Assembly: GCA_035532275.1 (NCBI GenBank) | Contig: DATKRG010000386.1 | Location: 25,668 to 89,667, forward strand | Direction: 5' to 3' | DNA length: 64,000 bases | From: UBA9676 sp035532275 | Lineage (GTDB): Bacteria > Actinomycetota > Actinomycetes > Streptosporangiales > Streptosporangiaceae | In this document: positions 24,208 to 32,774 of the stretch, one piece after another | Layout: each line of letters begins with the position of its first letter | Numbering within the stretch: the stretch's first letter is position 1 | Notes under the pieces: generated by a model | The model's input: only the letters and a program-made list of their open reading frames with translations | What the model was told of the DNA's origin: nothing | The model's database searches: none | Program-made: the position numbers and the translations under genes

Positions 24208-25884
24208 ATGAACGTGCTGCCCTGCCAGCTGCCCGTGCCGGCCTGCCAGCTGCCCGTGCCGGCCGGCCTGCGGCTGCGGCCCGATCCCGGGCTGCGCACG
24301 CTCGGGGACGGCACCGTGCTGGTGGGCGGCTCGCCGCTGCGCCTGCTGCGGCTGCGTCCCCGGGCCGCGGCGCTGGTAGCCGGCTGGTGGCAGGGCACGC
24401 CGGTGCCTGCCCGCCCGGCCGCGCAGATGCTCGCACGGCGGCTGCTGGACACCGGGATGGCCCACCCGGACCCGGGTACCGGCCTCGGGCCGGACGAGGT
24501 CACCGGCCTCGGGCCGGACGAGGTGACCGTCGTCATCCCGGTCCGGGACCGCCCCGCCGAGCTCGCCCGGTGCCTGGCCGCACTGGTGGGCCTGCGGGTG
24601 ATCGTGGTGGACGACGGGTCCGCCGACCCGGCGGCGGTGGCGGCGGTCGCGGCCGCGGCTGGTGCCCGCTGCCTGCACCGGGACACCAGCGGCGGTCCGG
24701 GAGCCGCCAGGAACACTGGGCTGGCCGCCGTCACCACCCCGCTGGTGGCGTTCGTCGATTCCGACTGCGTTCCGGGGGCGCAGTGGCTGGCCTCGCTGCT
24801 GCGGCATTTCGCCGACCCGGCAGTCGGGGCGGTGGCACCCCGGATCGTGGCCTATGAGCAGAGATTCGGTGAGCAGGGCGCCCATGAGCAGGGCGCCGGA
24901 GGGCAGGGCGCCGGAGGGCAGGGCGCGGGAGGGCAGGGCTGGCTGGCGCGCTATGAGCGGGTCCGCTCGCCGCTGGACATGGGCCCGGCCGAGAGCATCG
25001 TCCGGCCGGGCGCCCGGGTGCCCTACCTGCCGGGCGCGGCGCTGATCGTGCGCCGGGCGGCCATCCCCGGCGGTTTCGCCGCTGAAATGCCGGTCGGGGA
25101 GGACGTGGACCTCATCTGGCGGCTGGTGGCCGCTGGCTGGCACGTACGGTACGAGCCCCGGGCGGCCGTGGGCCACCAGCACCGGCTCCGGCTGGGTGAC
25201 TGGCTGCGCAGGCGCCGCGACTACGGCACCTCGGCGGCACCGCTGGAGCTGCGCCACCCGGGCTCGGTGCCCGCCTGCGCGATGTCGGGGTGGAGTGCGC
25301 TGGCCTGGCTCGCGGTGGCCGCCGGGCACCCTGTCACCGGCGCCGCTGTCACCGGCGCGGCCACGGCGCTGCTGGCCCGGCGGCTGAGCCCGTTCACCAG
25401 CGAGGCCGGGAACGGGACGGGTGCCGGAAACGAGGCCGGGACCGGGGCCGGGACGGGGGCCGGGACGGGGGCCGGCAACGGGACGGGTGCCGGGAACGGA
25501 GCCTGGCCGCTGGCCGGGCAGCTGGCCGGCCAGGGCACCCTCGCGGCGGGACGGCTGCTCGGCAGCGCGATGGCCCGCACGTGGTGGCCGGTGGCCGTGC
25601 CCGCGGCGGCTGTGATTCCGCGGCTGCGGCTGCCGGTGGCGGCGGCTTTGCTCGTCCCGCCCGTCCTCGAGTGGCGGGAGCGGCGCCCGCCGCTGCCGCT
25701 GGCCAGCTTTGTCGCCGCCCGGCTGCTCGACGACCTGGCCTACAGCGTGGGGGTGTGGCAGGGCTGCCTGGCCGCCCGCACCGCCCGCCCGCTCGCGCCC
25801 TCGCTGTGGTGGTGGTCACGGGCCGGCGAGCCGGGCGGCCCCCGCCCCGGCGTGCCCGGCGGCGGAGCGCCCCGGCCCTGCTAG
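24208..25884 (+). CDS. mftF: Mycofactocin-system glycosyltransferase MftF
   Basis: Protein of 558 residues from ATG 24208 (ATG 24160 also possible). It is a family 2 glycosyltransferase: VTVVIPVRDRPAELARCLAA, RVIVVDDGSADPAAV (nucleotide-binding DD), TPLVAFVDSDCVPG (DXD-like metal site) and GEDVDLIWRLVAAGWHVRYE (ED/W motif). The N-terminal LRLRPDPGLRTLGDGTVLVG and the hydrophobic C-terminal segments are typical of MftF, which adds glucose units to mycofactocin. It is longer than mycobacterial MftF (about 470) because of repeat tracts: GLGPDEV twice, GGQGA several times, and a Gly-Thr-Ala-Asn tract near residue 420. Divergence from mftA supports the assignment. Confidence 0.85.
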   Translation: MNVLPCQLPVPACQLPVPAGLRLRPDPGLRTLGDGTVLVGGSPLRLLRLRPRAAALVAGWWQGTPVPARPAAQMLARRLLDTGMAHPDPGTGLGPDEVTGLGPDEVTVVIPVRDRPAELARCLAALVGLRVIVVDDGSADPAAVAAVAAAAGARCLHRDTSGGPGAARNTGLAAVTTPLVAFVDSDCVPGAQWLASLLRHFADPAVGAVAPRIVAYEQRFGEQGAHEQGAGGQGAGGQGAGGQGWLARYERVRSPLDMGPAESIVRPGARVPYLPGAALIVRRAAIPGGFAAEMPVGEDVDLIWRLVAAGWHVRYEPRAAVGHQHRLRLGDWLRRRRDYGTSAAPLELRHPGSVPACAMSGWSALAWLAVAAGHPVTGAAVTGAATALLARRLSPFTSEAGNGTGAGNEAGTGAGTGAGTGAGNGTGAGNGAWPLAGQLAGQGTLAAGRLLGSAMARTWWPVAVPAAAVIPRLRLPVAAALLVPPVLEWRERRPPLPLASFVAARLLDDLAYSVGVWQGCLAARTARPLAPSLWWWSRAGEPGGPRPGVPGGGAPRPC

Positions 25885-25968
25885 CCCAGCCCTGCTAGCC
25901 CAGCCCTGCCAGCCCAGCCCTGCCAGCCCAGCCCTGCCAGCCCGGCCCTGCCAGCCCGGCCCTGCCAG
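25871..25968. repeat. Seven tandem copies of a 14 bp repeat downstream of mftF
   Basis: The unit CCCAGCCCTGCCAG (variants CCCGGCCCTGCTAG and CCCGGCCCTGCCAG) is repeated seven times head to tail; the first copy contains the mftF stop codon. The 14 bp period is not a multiple of three, unlike the coding repeats in this window, so most of it is non-coding. The rest of the gap to 26183 holds no convincing gene. Confidence 0.85.
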
Positions 25969-26108
25969 CCCTCCCCGGTCCCGCCATGACCGTGGCATGG
26001 CTTCCACCATCCCCGCCCATGACCAAAGCCCTGATTTTCCCCATCCCGCGCGTGACCTCAGCTGATGAGGCTCTTGCGGCAGAGAATGTCGGTATGTACA
26101 TTCCCGGG

Positions 26109-26126
26109 TAGGTATCAAGCTACCTA
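26109..26126. promoter_or_regulatory. Inverted-repeat operator candidate upstream of the aromatic-acid operon
   Basis: TAGGTA at 26109-26114 and TACCTA at 26121-26126 form a perfect inverted repeat with a 6 bp spacer, 57 bp before the start at 26184. It lies in an AT-richer patch that also holds TATGTACATTCCC. Likely promoter/operator for the 26184-33504 genes; no regulator gene is adjacent. Confidence 0.4.
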
Positions 26127-26183
26127 TTGCTCCGGGCCCGTTCCGCCCGGCTGAGGCGCCCGGGCGGCGCGTGGACTGGAGAG

Positions 26184-27182
26184 ATGATGGCGCGACTCGC
26201 GATCACGCTTGCGTGCGGCGACTACGACCGCACGCGCGCGCTCGCGGACGGCCGGGTCCAGGTGGAGGGCGTCGACCTCACGATGCTCGCGCTCTCCCCC
26301 GAGGAGACCTTCTTCCGGATGGTCCGGTTCGAGGAGTTCGACGTCGCCGAGCTGTCGCTGTCCACCTACGTGCTCACAGCCGGCCGGGACGCGCAGTTCG
26401 TGGCGATCCCGGTCTTCCCCTCCCGCGCCTTCCGGCACAACGGGATCTACGTGCACGCGGGCGCGGGCATCGAGGCACCGCAGGACCTGGTGGGCCGGCG
26501 GGTCGGCGTGGCCGAGTACCAGCTGACCGCGAACGTCTGGATCCGGGGCATCCTCGCCGACTTCCACGGCGTCCCGGTGAACTCGGTCCGCTATCGCACC
26601 GGCGGCCTGCACGAGCCGGGCCGCGTGGAGAAGGTGGCGATCCCGGCCCTGCCGGATGGCGTCGAGGTGGTCCCGTGCCCGGAAGGCCGGACGCTGTCGG
26701 GGATGCTCGTCAGCGGCGAGATCGACGCCCTCTACACCCCCCGTGCCCCGCGTCCCTTCCTGGAGCACGACCCGCACGTGCGGCGGCTCTTCCCGGACGT
26801 GCGGGAAGCGGAGGAGAGCTACTACCAGCAGACGGCGATCTTCCCCATCATGCATGTCGTCGCCATCAGGCGCGAGGTGTACCAGCGCAACCGCTGGCTG
26901 GCCAGTTCGCTGGTCAAAGCCTTCGAGCAGGCACGCGACATCGCCTTCCAGGGGCTGGACGAGACGGCGGCACTGCCGCTCGTGCTGCCCTGGGTGTACA
27001 CGGAGATCGGCCGCGTGCAGGCACTGATGGGCGAGGACTACTGGTCGTACGGCCTTACCAGGGCCAACGAGCACGTACTCAGCACCTTCCTCCGTTACGC
27101 ACGGGAGCAGGGGCTGGCCAAGAACGACATCGAGCCGAAGGACCTGTTCGCCCCCGAGACGCTCGACACCCTGTCGATCTGA
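26184..27182 (+). CDS. 4,5-dihydroxyphthalate decarboxylase-like protein
   Basis: Protein of 332 residues from ATG 26184 (GGAG just upstream; ATG 26187 also possible). It starts LAITLACGDYDRTRALADGR and continues FEEFDVAELSLSTYVLTAGR, FVAIPVFPSRAFRHNGIYVH, and SGEIDALYTPRAPRPFLEHD, a pattern typical of proteins annotated as 4,5-dihydroxyphthalate decarboxylase (Pht5), which have a periplasmic-binding-protein-like fold. There is no signal peptide, so it is cytoplasmic. The family is broad and many members have no proven decarboxylase activity. A hairpin separates it from the ABC importer genes that follow, suggesting part of its transcripts stop there. Confidence 0.75.
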   Translation: MMARLAITLACGDYDRTRALADGRVQVEGVDLTMLALSPEETFFRMVRFEEFDVAELSLSTYVLTAGRDAQFVAIPVFPSRAFRHNGIYVHAGAGIEAPQDLVGRRVGVAEYQLTANVWIRGILADFHGVPVNSVRYRTGGLHEPGRVEKVAIPALPDGVEVVPCPEGRTLSGMLVSGEIDALYTPRAPRPFLEHDPHVRRLFPDVREAEESYYQQTAIFPIMHVVAIRREVYQRNRWLASSLVKAFEQARDIAFQGLDETAALPLVLPWVYTEIGRVQALMGEDYWSYGLTRANEHVLSTFLRYAREQGLAKNDIEPKDLFAPETLDTLSI

Positions 27183-27192
27183 ATCCACCCGC

Positions 27193-27214
27193 GCCGGTGA
27201 CCTCCGACACCGGC
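27193..27214. terminator. Hairpin between the decarboxylase-like gene and the importer genes
   Basis: GCCGGTG at 27193-27199 and CACCGGC at 27208-27214 form a perfect 7 bp stem with an 8 nt loop, 11 bp after the stop codon. It may act as a partial terminator or mRNA-stabilising element. Confidence 0.4.
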
Positions 27215-27236
27215 CCTAGCGATTCCAGAGGTTGCT

Positions 27237-28550
27237 ATGCCAGCAAGCACTCACCCCAAGCGGCGCTCAGCCGCTCCCGGTGCCAGGCTCGCGCTCGCCG
27301 CCGGGGTGGTCGGGCTTGCCCTGACCGCCTGCTCCAGCAGCGCGTCGAGCGGCTCGTCCACCACGGGCGGCTCACAGGTGCTCGAGATCGCCAACTTCAG
27401 CCCGTTCACCGGGCCTAACGCACCGTACGGCTACTTCCAGTACACGGGCTGCGTGTCGGCCGTGTACGCCATCAACGCCGCCGGCGGCGTGCTGGGCCAC
27501 AAGATGACCTGCACCATCGTGGACAACCGCGGCGAGCCCGCGGACGCCGTCCCGGCCGCGAACAACATGCTCGCGAACTCGCCCAACCTGGTCGGGATCG
27601 TGGACGGCGACAGCGGCCTGATGTCGTCGACGGTCCCGCTGTTCAACCAGGCACACGTCCCGGATGTGTCAGCCGGCGGGGACGTGCAGTTCGACCACAA
27701 CCCCTATCCCTACTTCTGGCGGACCACACCGGGTGACGACATCGCCGGATACACACTCGCCGCCTACGTCAAGTTCGCCACGTCCGCCACCAAGATCGCG
27801 GCCGTCTTCGGCAACGACCAGGCCGCCCAGGGCAACGTGCCCGGCCTGGTCGCTGGCGCGAAGAACCTGGGCCTGAGCATCGTCACCAACCAGGCGCTCG
27901 CGCTCGACCAGACGACCTACGAGACCGAGGTGCAGAAGATCATCGCCGCGCACCCGCAGGTGATCGTCACCGAGTCCGACCCGCAGACCGCGGGCGTGCT
28001 GCTCGGCGAGCTGAAGCAGGCGGGCTGGAACGGGCCGATCGTCGGCACCTCGGGCACCCTCGGCACCGACTACGACAAGGCGGCGATCGCCGCGATCGGC
28101 AAGGCGGCCTACGAGAAGCAGTTCGTGCGGATCATCTCCTACGCGCAGCAGTCGGGCCCGGCATGGGAGACCTGGAAGACCTCACTGCTCACCGGGGCGA
28201 AGGCGGTCAAGGGCGCGTCGGGCGACACCACCGCCTTCTACGCCGAACTCCCCTACGACCACACCAACATGGTCGCGCTGGCCATGCTGGCGGCGCACAG
28301 CACCAACCCGGTCACGTTCAACCCCTTCATCGCGAAGATCACCCAGGGCACGACCGTGGTGCACACCTTCGCCCAGGGCAAGGCAGCCCTGGCGGCGGGC
28401 AAGACCATCGACTATGTGGGTGTGACCGGGCAGGTGTCCTTCGACAAGTTCCACAACTCCGGCGGGCTGTGGGCCGGCGAGAACCCGGTGACCAACCTGC
28501 CGGTGAAGCTGATCTCGGCCAAGGACATCGCCACCTCCGAGGGGCACTAG
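27237..28550 (+). CDS. Branched-chain-amino-acid-type ABC transporter substrate-binding lipoprotein
   Basis: Protein of 437 residues. The N-terminus is a lipoprotein signal (GVVGLALTACSSS, lipobox LTAC), followed by a Ser/Gly linker and a Peripla_BP_6 (LivJ-like) domain: VLEIANFSPFTGPNAPYGYF, CTIVDNRGEPADAVPAANNM, VIVTESDPQTAGVLLGELKQ, GWNGPIVGTSGTLGTDYD. It should bind the substrate outside the membrane and deliver it to the LivH/LivM channel encoded next. The LivJ class transports amino acids but also many aromatic and short-chain acids in catabolic operons, which the neighbouring enzymes suggest here. Confidence 0.88.
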   Translation: MPASTHPKRRSAAPGARLALAAGVVGLALTACSSSASSGSSTTGGSQVLEIANFSPFTGPNAPYGYFQYTGCVSAVYAINAAGGVLGHKMTCTIVDNRGEPADAVPAANNMLANSPNLVGIVDGDSGLMSSTVPLFNQAHVPDVSAGGDVQFDHNPYPYFWRTTPGDDIAGYTLAAYVKFATSATKIAAVFGNDQAAQGNVPGLVAGAKNLGLSIVTNQALALDQTTYETEVQKIIAAHPQVIVTESDPQTAGVLLGELKQAGWNGPIVGTSGTLGTDYDKAAIAAIGKAAYEKQFVRIISYAQQSGPAWETWKTSLLTGAKAVKGASGDTTAFYAELPYDHTNMVALAMLAAHSTNPVTFNPFIAKITQGTTVVHTFAQGKAALAAGKTIDYVGVTGQVSFDKFHNSGGLWAGENPVTNLPVKLISAKDIATSEGH

Positions 28551-28597
28551 CCCGTGTCCGACCGGCCTGAGGGCCACCGCTGGGCGGGAGGGTCGTC

Positions 28598-29485
28598 ATG
28601 ACCCTCCTGCTCAGCATCGGTATCTTCGGCATCTACAGCGCGGCCCTGCTCGCGATCGGCGGAGTCGGGTTCACCCTGCAGTTCGGCGTGACCAACGTGC
28701 TGAACCTCGCGTTCGGCTCACTGCTGACCGCGTGCATCTTCATCGAGTACGGCCTGACCGGGCACAGCACGAACCTGTGGGTCGCGATGGCCGTCGGCGC
28801 CGCCAGCGGCGCCCTGATCTCGCTGCTGGTCGGCCACGTGGTGGTCGGCGCGTTCCTGCGGCGCGGTGCCACCGGGATCGGGATCGCGATGGTGACCATC
28901 GCGATCAGCCTGATCGTCCAGTTCAGCCTGGAGGCGATCCAGGGCCCGTTCATCTTCGCCTACACCGCGAGCACACCCAGCACCTTCAGCATCGGCGGCG
29001 TCGTCGTGAGCAGCAGCCAGCTGACGGTGATCGGCGTCGCCGTGGTGGCGATGGTGGCTGTCCACCTGCTGCTGCGCATGACCAAGCTCGGCCTGGCGAT
29101 GCGGGCGACGGCGGCGGACGTATCGCTCACCCGCAGCTGCGGGGTGTCCCCGGCGCGGACCAGAGCGGCCGCCTGGCTGCTGTCGGGCGCGCTCTGCGGC
29201 GTGTGCGGGGTGCTGCTGGGCATCGGCGAGGGCTCGTTCTCGTCGTCGACCGGCAGCGACTTCTTCATCACGCTCGCCGCCGCGGCGGTGCTCGGCGGCA
29301 TCGGCAAGCCGTACGGCGCGATGCTCGGCGCACTGCTCATCGGCATCGTCAGCCAGGCCGCGGCCGCGGTCATCTCCCCGTCCTACAAGACGATCGCGGC
29401 GTGGCTCATCCTGATCGCCGTGCTGATCCTGCGGCCGCAGGGCATCCTGGCGGAATTCGCCTCGGAACGGGAGCTCGTCGCGTGA
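28598..29485 (+). CDS. Branched-chain-type ABC transporter permease (LivH)
   Basis: Protein of 295 residues, start ATG 28598 with GGGAGG upstream. Eight or so hydrophobic segments; LLAIGGVGFTLQFGVTNVLN is the LivH N-terminal signature and KPYGAMLGALLIGIVSQAAA the C-terminal one. RTRAAAWLLSGALCGVCGVLL is the cytoplasmic coupling region. It pairs with LivM (4 bp overlap) as the inner-membrane channel. Confidence 0.88.
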   Translation: MTLLLSIGIFGIYSAALLAIGGVGFTLQFGVTNVLNLAFGSLLTACIFIEYGLTGHSTNLWVAMAVGAASGALISLLVGHVVVGAFLRRGATGIGIAMVTIAISLIVQFSLEAIQGPFIFAYTASTPSTFSIGGVVVSSSQLTVIGVAVVAMVAVHLLLRMTKLGLAMRATAADVSLTRSCGVSPARTRAAAWLLSGALCGVCGVLLGIGEGSFSSSTGSDFFITLAAAAVLGGIGKPYGAMLGALLIGIVSQAAAAVISPSYKTIAAWLILIAVLILRPQGILAEFASERELVA

Positions 29486-30504
29486 GCGGAGGCATGGTCT
29501 ACTACCTCAGCGGCCTGGCGATCCTGCTCGGCATCAACCTGATCGCCATCTGGGGGCTCGACCTCCACTTCGGGCTGACCGGCATCAACAGTTTCGCCTA
29601 CATCGTCTTCCAGGCGGTCGGCGGATACGCGGCGGCCCTCACCGCGCTGAAGCCACCCGCTGCGTACGGCAGCTTCGAGACCTACGTCGGCGGGTTCAAC
29701 CTGCCGTTCCCGCTGCCGCTGGTCGCCGCGGCAGCGGCCGGTGCCCTGATCGCGGTCCCGATCGGGCTGATCGCCATGCGGCGGCTGCGCGCCGACTACC
29801 AGGCGATGGCGATGCTCGTCCTCTCGCTCATCGCCACCGGGCTGGCGAACGCGCAGACCAAGCTGGTGAACGGCCCGGCCGGGCTCGCGCTTATCCCGCA
29901 GCCGTTCGCCGGGGTGTTCACCCTCTCGCGGGACGGCTACAACTGGATCTTCCTCGGCCTCACCGCCGTGTGCTGCGTCCTGGCCTGGTGGGTGGCACGC
30001 GGGATCTCCCGCTCCCCCTACGGGCGCCTGCTGCGCGCGGTGCGTGACAGCGAGAGCGCGGTCTCGGCGCTGGGCCGCAACCCGAACGCGCTGCGGATGA
30101 GTGTCCTGATCACCGGCGGCGCGCTGGCGGGCCTGTCCGGCGGGCTGCTGGTCGAGTACGTGACCGCGTGGGGGCCTTCGAGCTGGCTGTACCCCGAGAC
30201 CTTCCTGTTCCTGACCGCGCTGATCGTGGGTGGCAGGGGCAACCTGGCCGGTGGCGCGCTCGGGGCCTTCCTCGTCCCCATCCTGATCGTGGAGGCCACG
30301 CGGCACCTGCCGGCCTTCGGCTACCCGGGGCTGATCGACTCACTCGACTGGGTCGCCATCGGCGCCATCCTGCTCGCCTTCCTGTGGTTCCGCCCGAAGG
30401 GCCTGCTCCCCGAACGCAAGCGGGTCTTCCGCCCTGCGGGCGGGGGCCCCGGCGCGGCGCGCCCACGGGCAGGACTCGCCGGAGGGCGGGTGGAGTCACC
30501 GTGA
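29482..30504 (+). CDS. Branched-chain-type ABC transporter permease (LivM)
   Basis: Protein of 340 residues from GTG 29482 (ATG 29494 possible). LDLHFGLTGINSFAYIVFQA is the LivM-type N-terminal helix pair; SPYGRLLRAVRDSESAVSAL is the cytoplasmic loop contacting the ATPases; ETFLFLTALIVGGRGNLAGG a conserved C-terminal stretch. About nine hydrophobic helices. The last 30 residues are a Pro/Gly/Arg-rich tail without obvious function. Overlaps both neighbours by 4 bp. Confidence 0.88.
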   Translation: MSGGMVYYLSGLAILLGINLIAIWGLDLHFGLTGINSFAYIVFQAVGGYAAALTALKPPAAYGSFETYVGGFNLPFPLPLVAAAAAGALIAVPIGLIAMRRLRADYQAMAMLVLSLIATGLANAQTKLVNGPAGLALIPQPFAGVFTLSRDGYNWIFLGLTAVCCVLAWWVARGISRSPYGRLLRAVRDSESAVSALGRNPNALRMSVLITGGALAGLSGGLLVEYVTAWGPSSWLYPETFLFLTALIVGGRGNLAGGALGAFLVPILIVEATRHLPAFGYPGLIDSLDWVAIGAILLAFLWFRPKGLLPERKRVFRPAGGGPGAARPRAGLAGGRVESP

Positions 30505-31307
30505 CGGCCGGCCCGGGCGCCGCGGCTGCCGGGGCGCCCGGCACGCTGCTCCAGGTCGAGGGCCTCGCCTGCCACTTCGGCGGCGTGCGCGCCGTCCAGA
30601 ACGCGACATTCACCGTCAGCCAGGGCACGATCACCGGCCTCATCGGCCCCAACGGCGCCGGGAAGTCGACGGTCATCAACCTGATCAGCGGCCGCACCAA
30701 GCCGGATCGGGGATCGGTCCACTTCGACGGGAAACCGATCACCGGCCTGCGGCCGCACGAAGTCGCCCGGCAGGGGATCGTGCGGACCTTCCAGCAGGCG
30801 AACGTGTTCGGCGGCATGACAGTACTGGAGAACCTTCTCGTCGGCGCCACGCCATGGGCGGGTGAGAGCCTGCTGGCCGCCCTCGGCCCCAGGCGGGCGT
30901 GGTCGCGGGAGCAGGCCGGGCTCCTGGAACGCGCCCGGGACATCCTGGCCCGCTTCGGGCTCGAGGACATCGCCGACGACTACGCCGGGGCGCTCAGTGG
31001 CGGCCAGCGGCGCCTGGTGGAGCTGATGCGCGCGCTGATGGCCAGGCCGAAGCTGCTCCTGCTGGACGAGCCGATGGCCGGCGTCAACCCGGCGCTGGCG
31101 CTGTCCATCGCCCAGCGGCTGGAGGAGCTACGCGACGAGGGGATGACCATGCTCATGGTCGAGCACGAACTCCGGCTGGTCGAGAAGCTCTGCGACCCGG
31201 TGGTCGTCATGGCGGCGGGCAGGGTGCTCGCCGAGGGCTCGATGGCCGAGCTCCAGGCCAACCAGGAAGTCATCGACGCCTATCTCGGAGGCGACGGTGG
31301 CCACTGA
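30501..31307 (+). CDS. Branched-chain-type ABC transporter ATPase (LivG)
   Basis: Protein of 268 residues from GTG 30501. Walker A GLIGPNGAGKST, Q-loop RTFQQANVF, signature ALSGGQRRLVELMRALM, Walker B LLLLDEPMAGVNP, and the H-loop in TMLMVEHELRLVEKLC. The insertion after Walker A (INLISGRTKPDRGSVHFDGK) fits LivG. It is 11 bp overlapped with livF and energises uptake of the imported substrate. Confidence 0.92.
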   Translation: MTAGPGAAAAGAPGTLLQVEGLACHFGGVRAVQNATFTVSQGTITGLIGPNGAGKSTVINLISGRTKPDRGSVHFDGKPITGLRPHEVARQGIVRTFQQANVFGGMTVLENLLVGATPWAGESLLAALGPRRAWSREQAGLLERARDILARFGLEDIADDYAGALSGGQRRLVELMRALMARPKLLLLDEPMAGVNPALALSIAQRLEELRDEGMTMLMVEHELRLVEKLCDPVVVMAAGRVLAEGSMAELQANQEVIDAYLGGDGGH

Positions 31308-32043
31308 CAGGCCAGAGCAGCTCGTCCGGGCCGAGTCGATCGCATCGGGCTATGGCGACGCGCTCGTGGTGCGCGATGTGAGCGTCAGCGCCGGGCCCGG
31401 CGAGATCGTGACGATCCTGGGCCCGAACGGCTCCGGCAAGAGCACGCTGCTCAAGACCCTGGCCGGCATGGTGCCGGTGCGTGGGGGGCACATCTGGCAT
31501 GGCGGCGTGGATGTGGCCGGGCTGCCTGCGGAAGCCCGGGCCCGGCGCGGCATTGCCTACCTCCCCCAGGAACGCGAGGTGTTCGCGTCGCTCACGGTCA
31601 GGGACAACCTCCTCATGGGTGGGTTCGGGCTCGACCGGCGGGCGCTGAAGACCGCGCTCGAACGCGTCCATGCGACCTACCCGGTCCTGCGCAGCCTCGA
31701 CAAGTCGCTGGCCGGGCGGCTGAGCGGGGGCGAGCGCAAGACGGTCGCGATGGCGCGCGTGATGATGTCCTCGCCGTCGGTGGTGCTGCTCGACGAGCCG
31801 ACCGCGAGCCTGGCTCCGATCCCGAGCGCGCACCTGCTGGAGCAGGAAATCCCGGCCCTGGCCGCCGCTGGCCTGGCGATCATCTTGGTCGAGCAGCGGG
31901 CGGCGGCGGCGATCTCCATCGCGGACTGGGTGTACGTGCTCGTCGGCGGGGCGGTGGCGCTCCAGGGACGCTCAAGCGATTTCGCTGAACGAGATCTCGG
32001 TGCGGTCTTCCTCGGCGCGAAGAGCGACCAGGGGACGACGTGA
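31297..32043 (+). CDS. Branched-chain-type ABC transporter ATPase (LivF)
   Basis: Protein of 248 residues from GTG 31297. Walker A ILGPNGSGKSTLLK, signature RLSGGERKTVAMARVMM, Walker B VVLLDEPTASLAPIPSAHLL, H-loop replaced by LAIILVEQRAAAAISIADW (Gln where many ATPases have His, common in LivF). LPQEREVFASLTVRDNLLMG is the Q-loop/helical region. Second ATPase of the importer; overlaps the class II aldolase gene by 4 bp, tying transport to the downstream enzymes. Confidence 0.9.
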   Translation: MATDRPEQLVRAESIASGYGDALVVRDVSVSAGPGEIVTILGPNGSGKSTLLKTLAGMVPVRGGHIWHGGVDVAGLPAEARARRGIAYLPQEREVFASLTVRDNLLMGGFGLDRRALKTALERVHATYPVLRSLDKSLAGRLSGGERKTVAMARVMMSSPSVVLLDEPTASLAPIPSAHLLEQEIPALAAAGLAIILVEQRAAAAISIADWVYVLVGGAVALQGRSSDFAERDLGAVFLGAKSDQGTT

Positions 32044-32774
32044 CCGGGGCGGTTTCCTACCCGCAGGAGCGCCGGCTGGTCGCGCTCGCCTGCCGGATAC
32101 TCGCGATGGAGGGTCTCGCCGAGACGACACTCGGCCATGTGAGCCTGCGCGTCGACGGCACCCATCTGCTGGTGCGCGGCCGCCGCCCGAGCGAGCATGG
32201 CCTGCTGTTCACCACGGCCGACGACATCGCGCTGGTGGACCTCGACGGGAACCTGCACCCCGGTGAGGCGCCGATCTCGCTGCCCTCCGAGCTGCCGATC
32301 CACACCGCGCTGCTGGCCGCACGCCCGGACTGCGCGGCGGTGGTGCACGCCCACTCCCCCGCCGTCGTGGCCTGCACCGTCGCCGACGTGCCGCTGCGCC
32401 CGGTCATCGGCGCGTACGACATCCCGGCGATGCGGCTCGCCGCCGACGGCATCCCCACCTACCGCTTCGCGGGCCTGATCCGCAACGCCGAACGCGCCGC
32501 CGGGCTGCTCCAGGCCATGGCTGACCGCCCGGTCTGCCTCTTGCAGGGGCACGGCCTGGCCTCCGCTGGCGGCTCGCTCGCCACCGCGGTGCTGGCCGCG
32601 ATCGACGTCCACATCCTGGCCCGGCTCACGGTCACCTGCTGGCAGATGCAGCGGCCGCTGCTGGAGGTCGACCCGGACGACTACCGCGACCTGCCGGTCT
32701 TCGGCCAGGACTACTACGAGCAGGCCTGGCGGTTCTACGCCGCCAAGGCCGGGGAGGTACAGCCGGATGCCTGA
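32040..32774 (+). CDS. Class II aldolase/adducin-family protein
   Basis: Protein of 244 residues from GTG 32040. ETTLGHVSLRVDGTHLLVRG, PSELPIHTALLAARPDCAAV, VVHAHSPAVVACTVADVPL (metal His-X-His) and CLLQGHGLASAGGSLATAVL (third His) mark the metal-dependent class II aldolase fold. Members act as sugar-phosphate aldolases, but in actinobacterial phthalate pathways a homologue (PhtC type) decarboxylates 3,4-dihydroxyphthalate. Operon neighbours (decarboxylase-like protein, dienelactone hydrolase, Liv importer) make an aromatic decarboxylase or an aldolase for a ring-cleavage product plausible; the substrate is unproven. Confidence 0.8.
   Translation: MTGAVSYPQERRLVALACRILAMEGLAETTLGHVSLRVDGTHLLVRGRRPSEHGLLFTTADDIALVDLDGNLHPGEAPISLPSELPIHTALLAARPDCAAVVHAHSPAVVACTVADVPLRPVIGAYDIPAMRLAADGIPTYRFAGLIRNAERAAGLLQAMADRPVCLLQGHGLASAGGSLATAVLAAIDVHILARLTVTCWQMQRPLLEVDPDDYRDLPVFGQDYYEQAWRFYAAKAGEVQPDA

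Noticed and set aside
25871..25968. Tandem 14 bp repeats considered as a CRISPR array
   Set aside because: No spacers: the units follow each other directly, and no cas genes are present.
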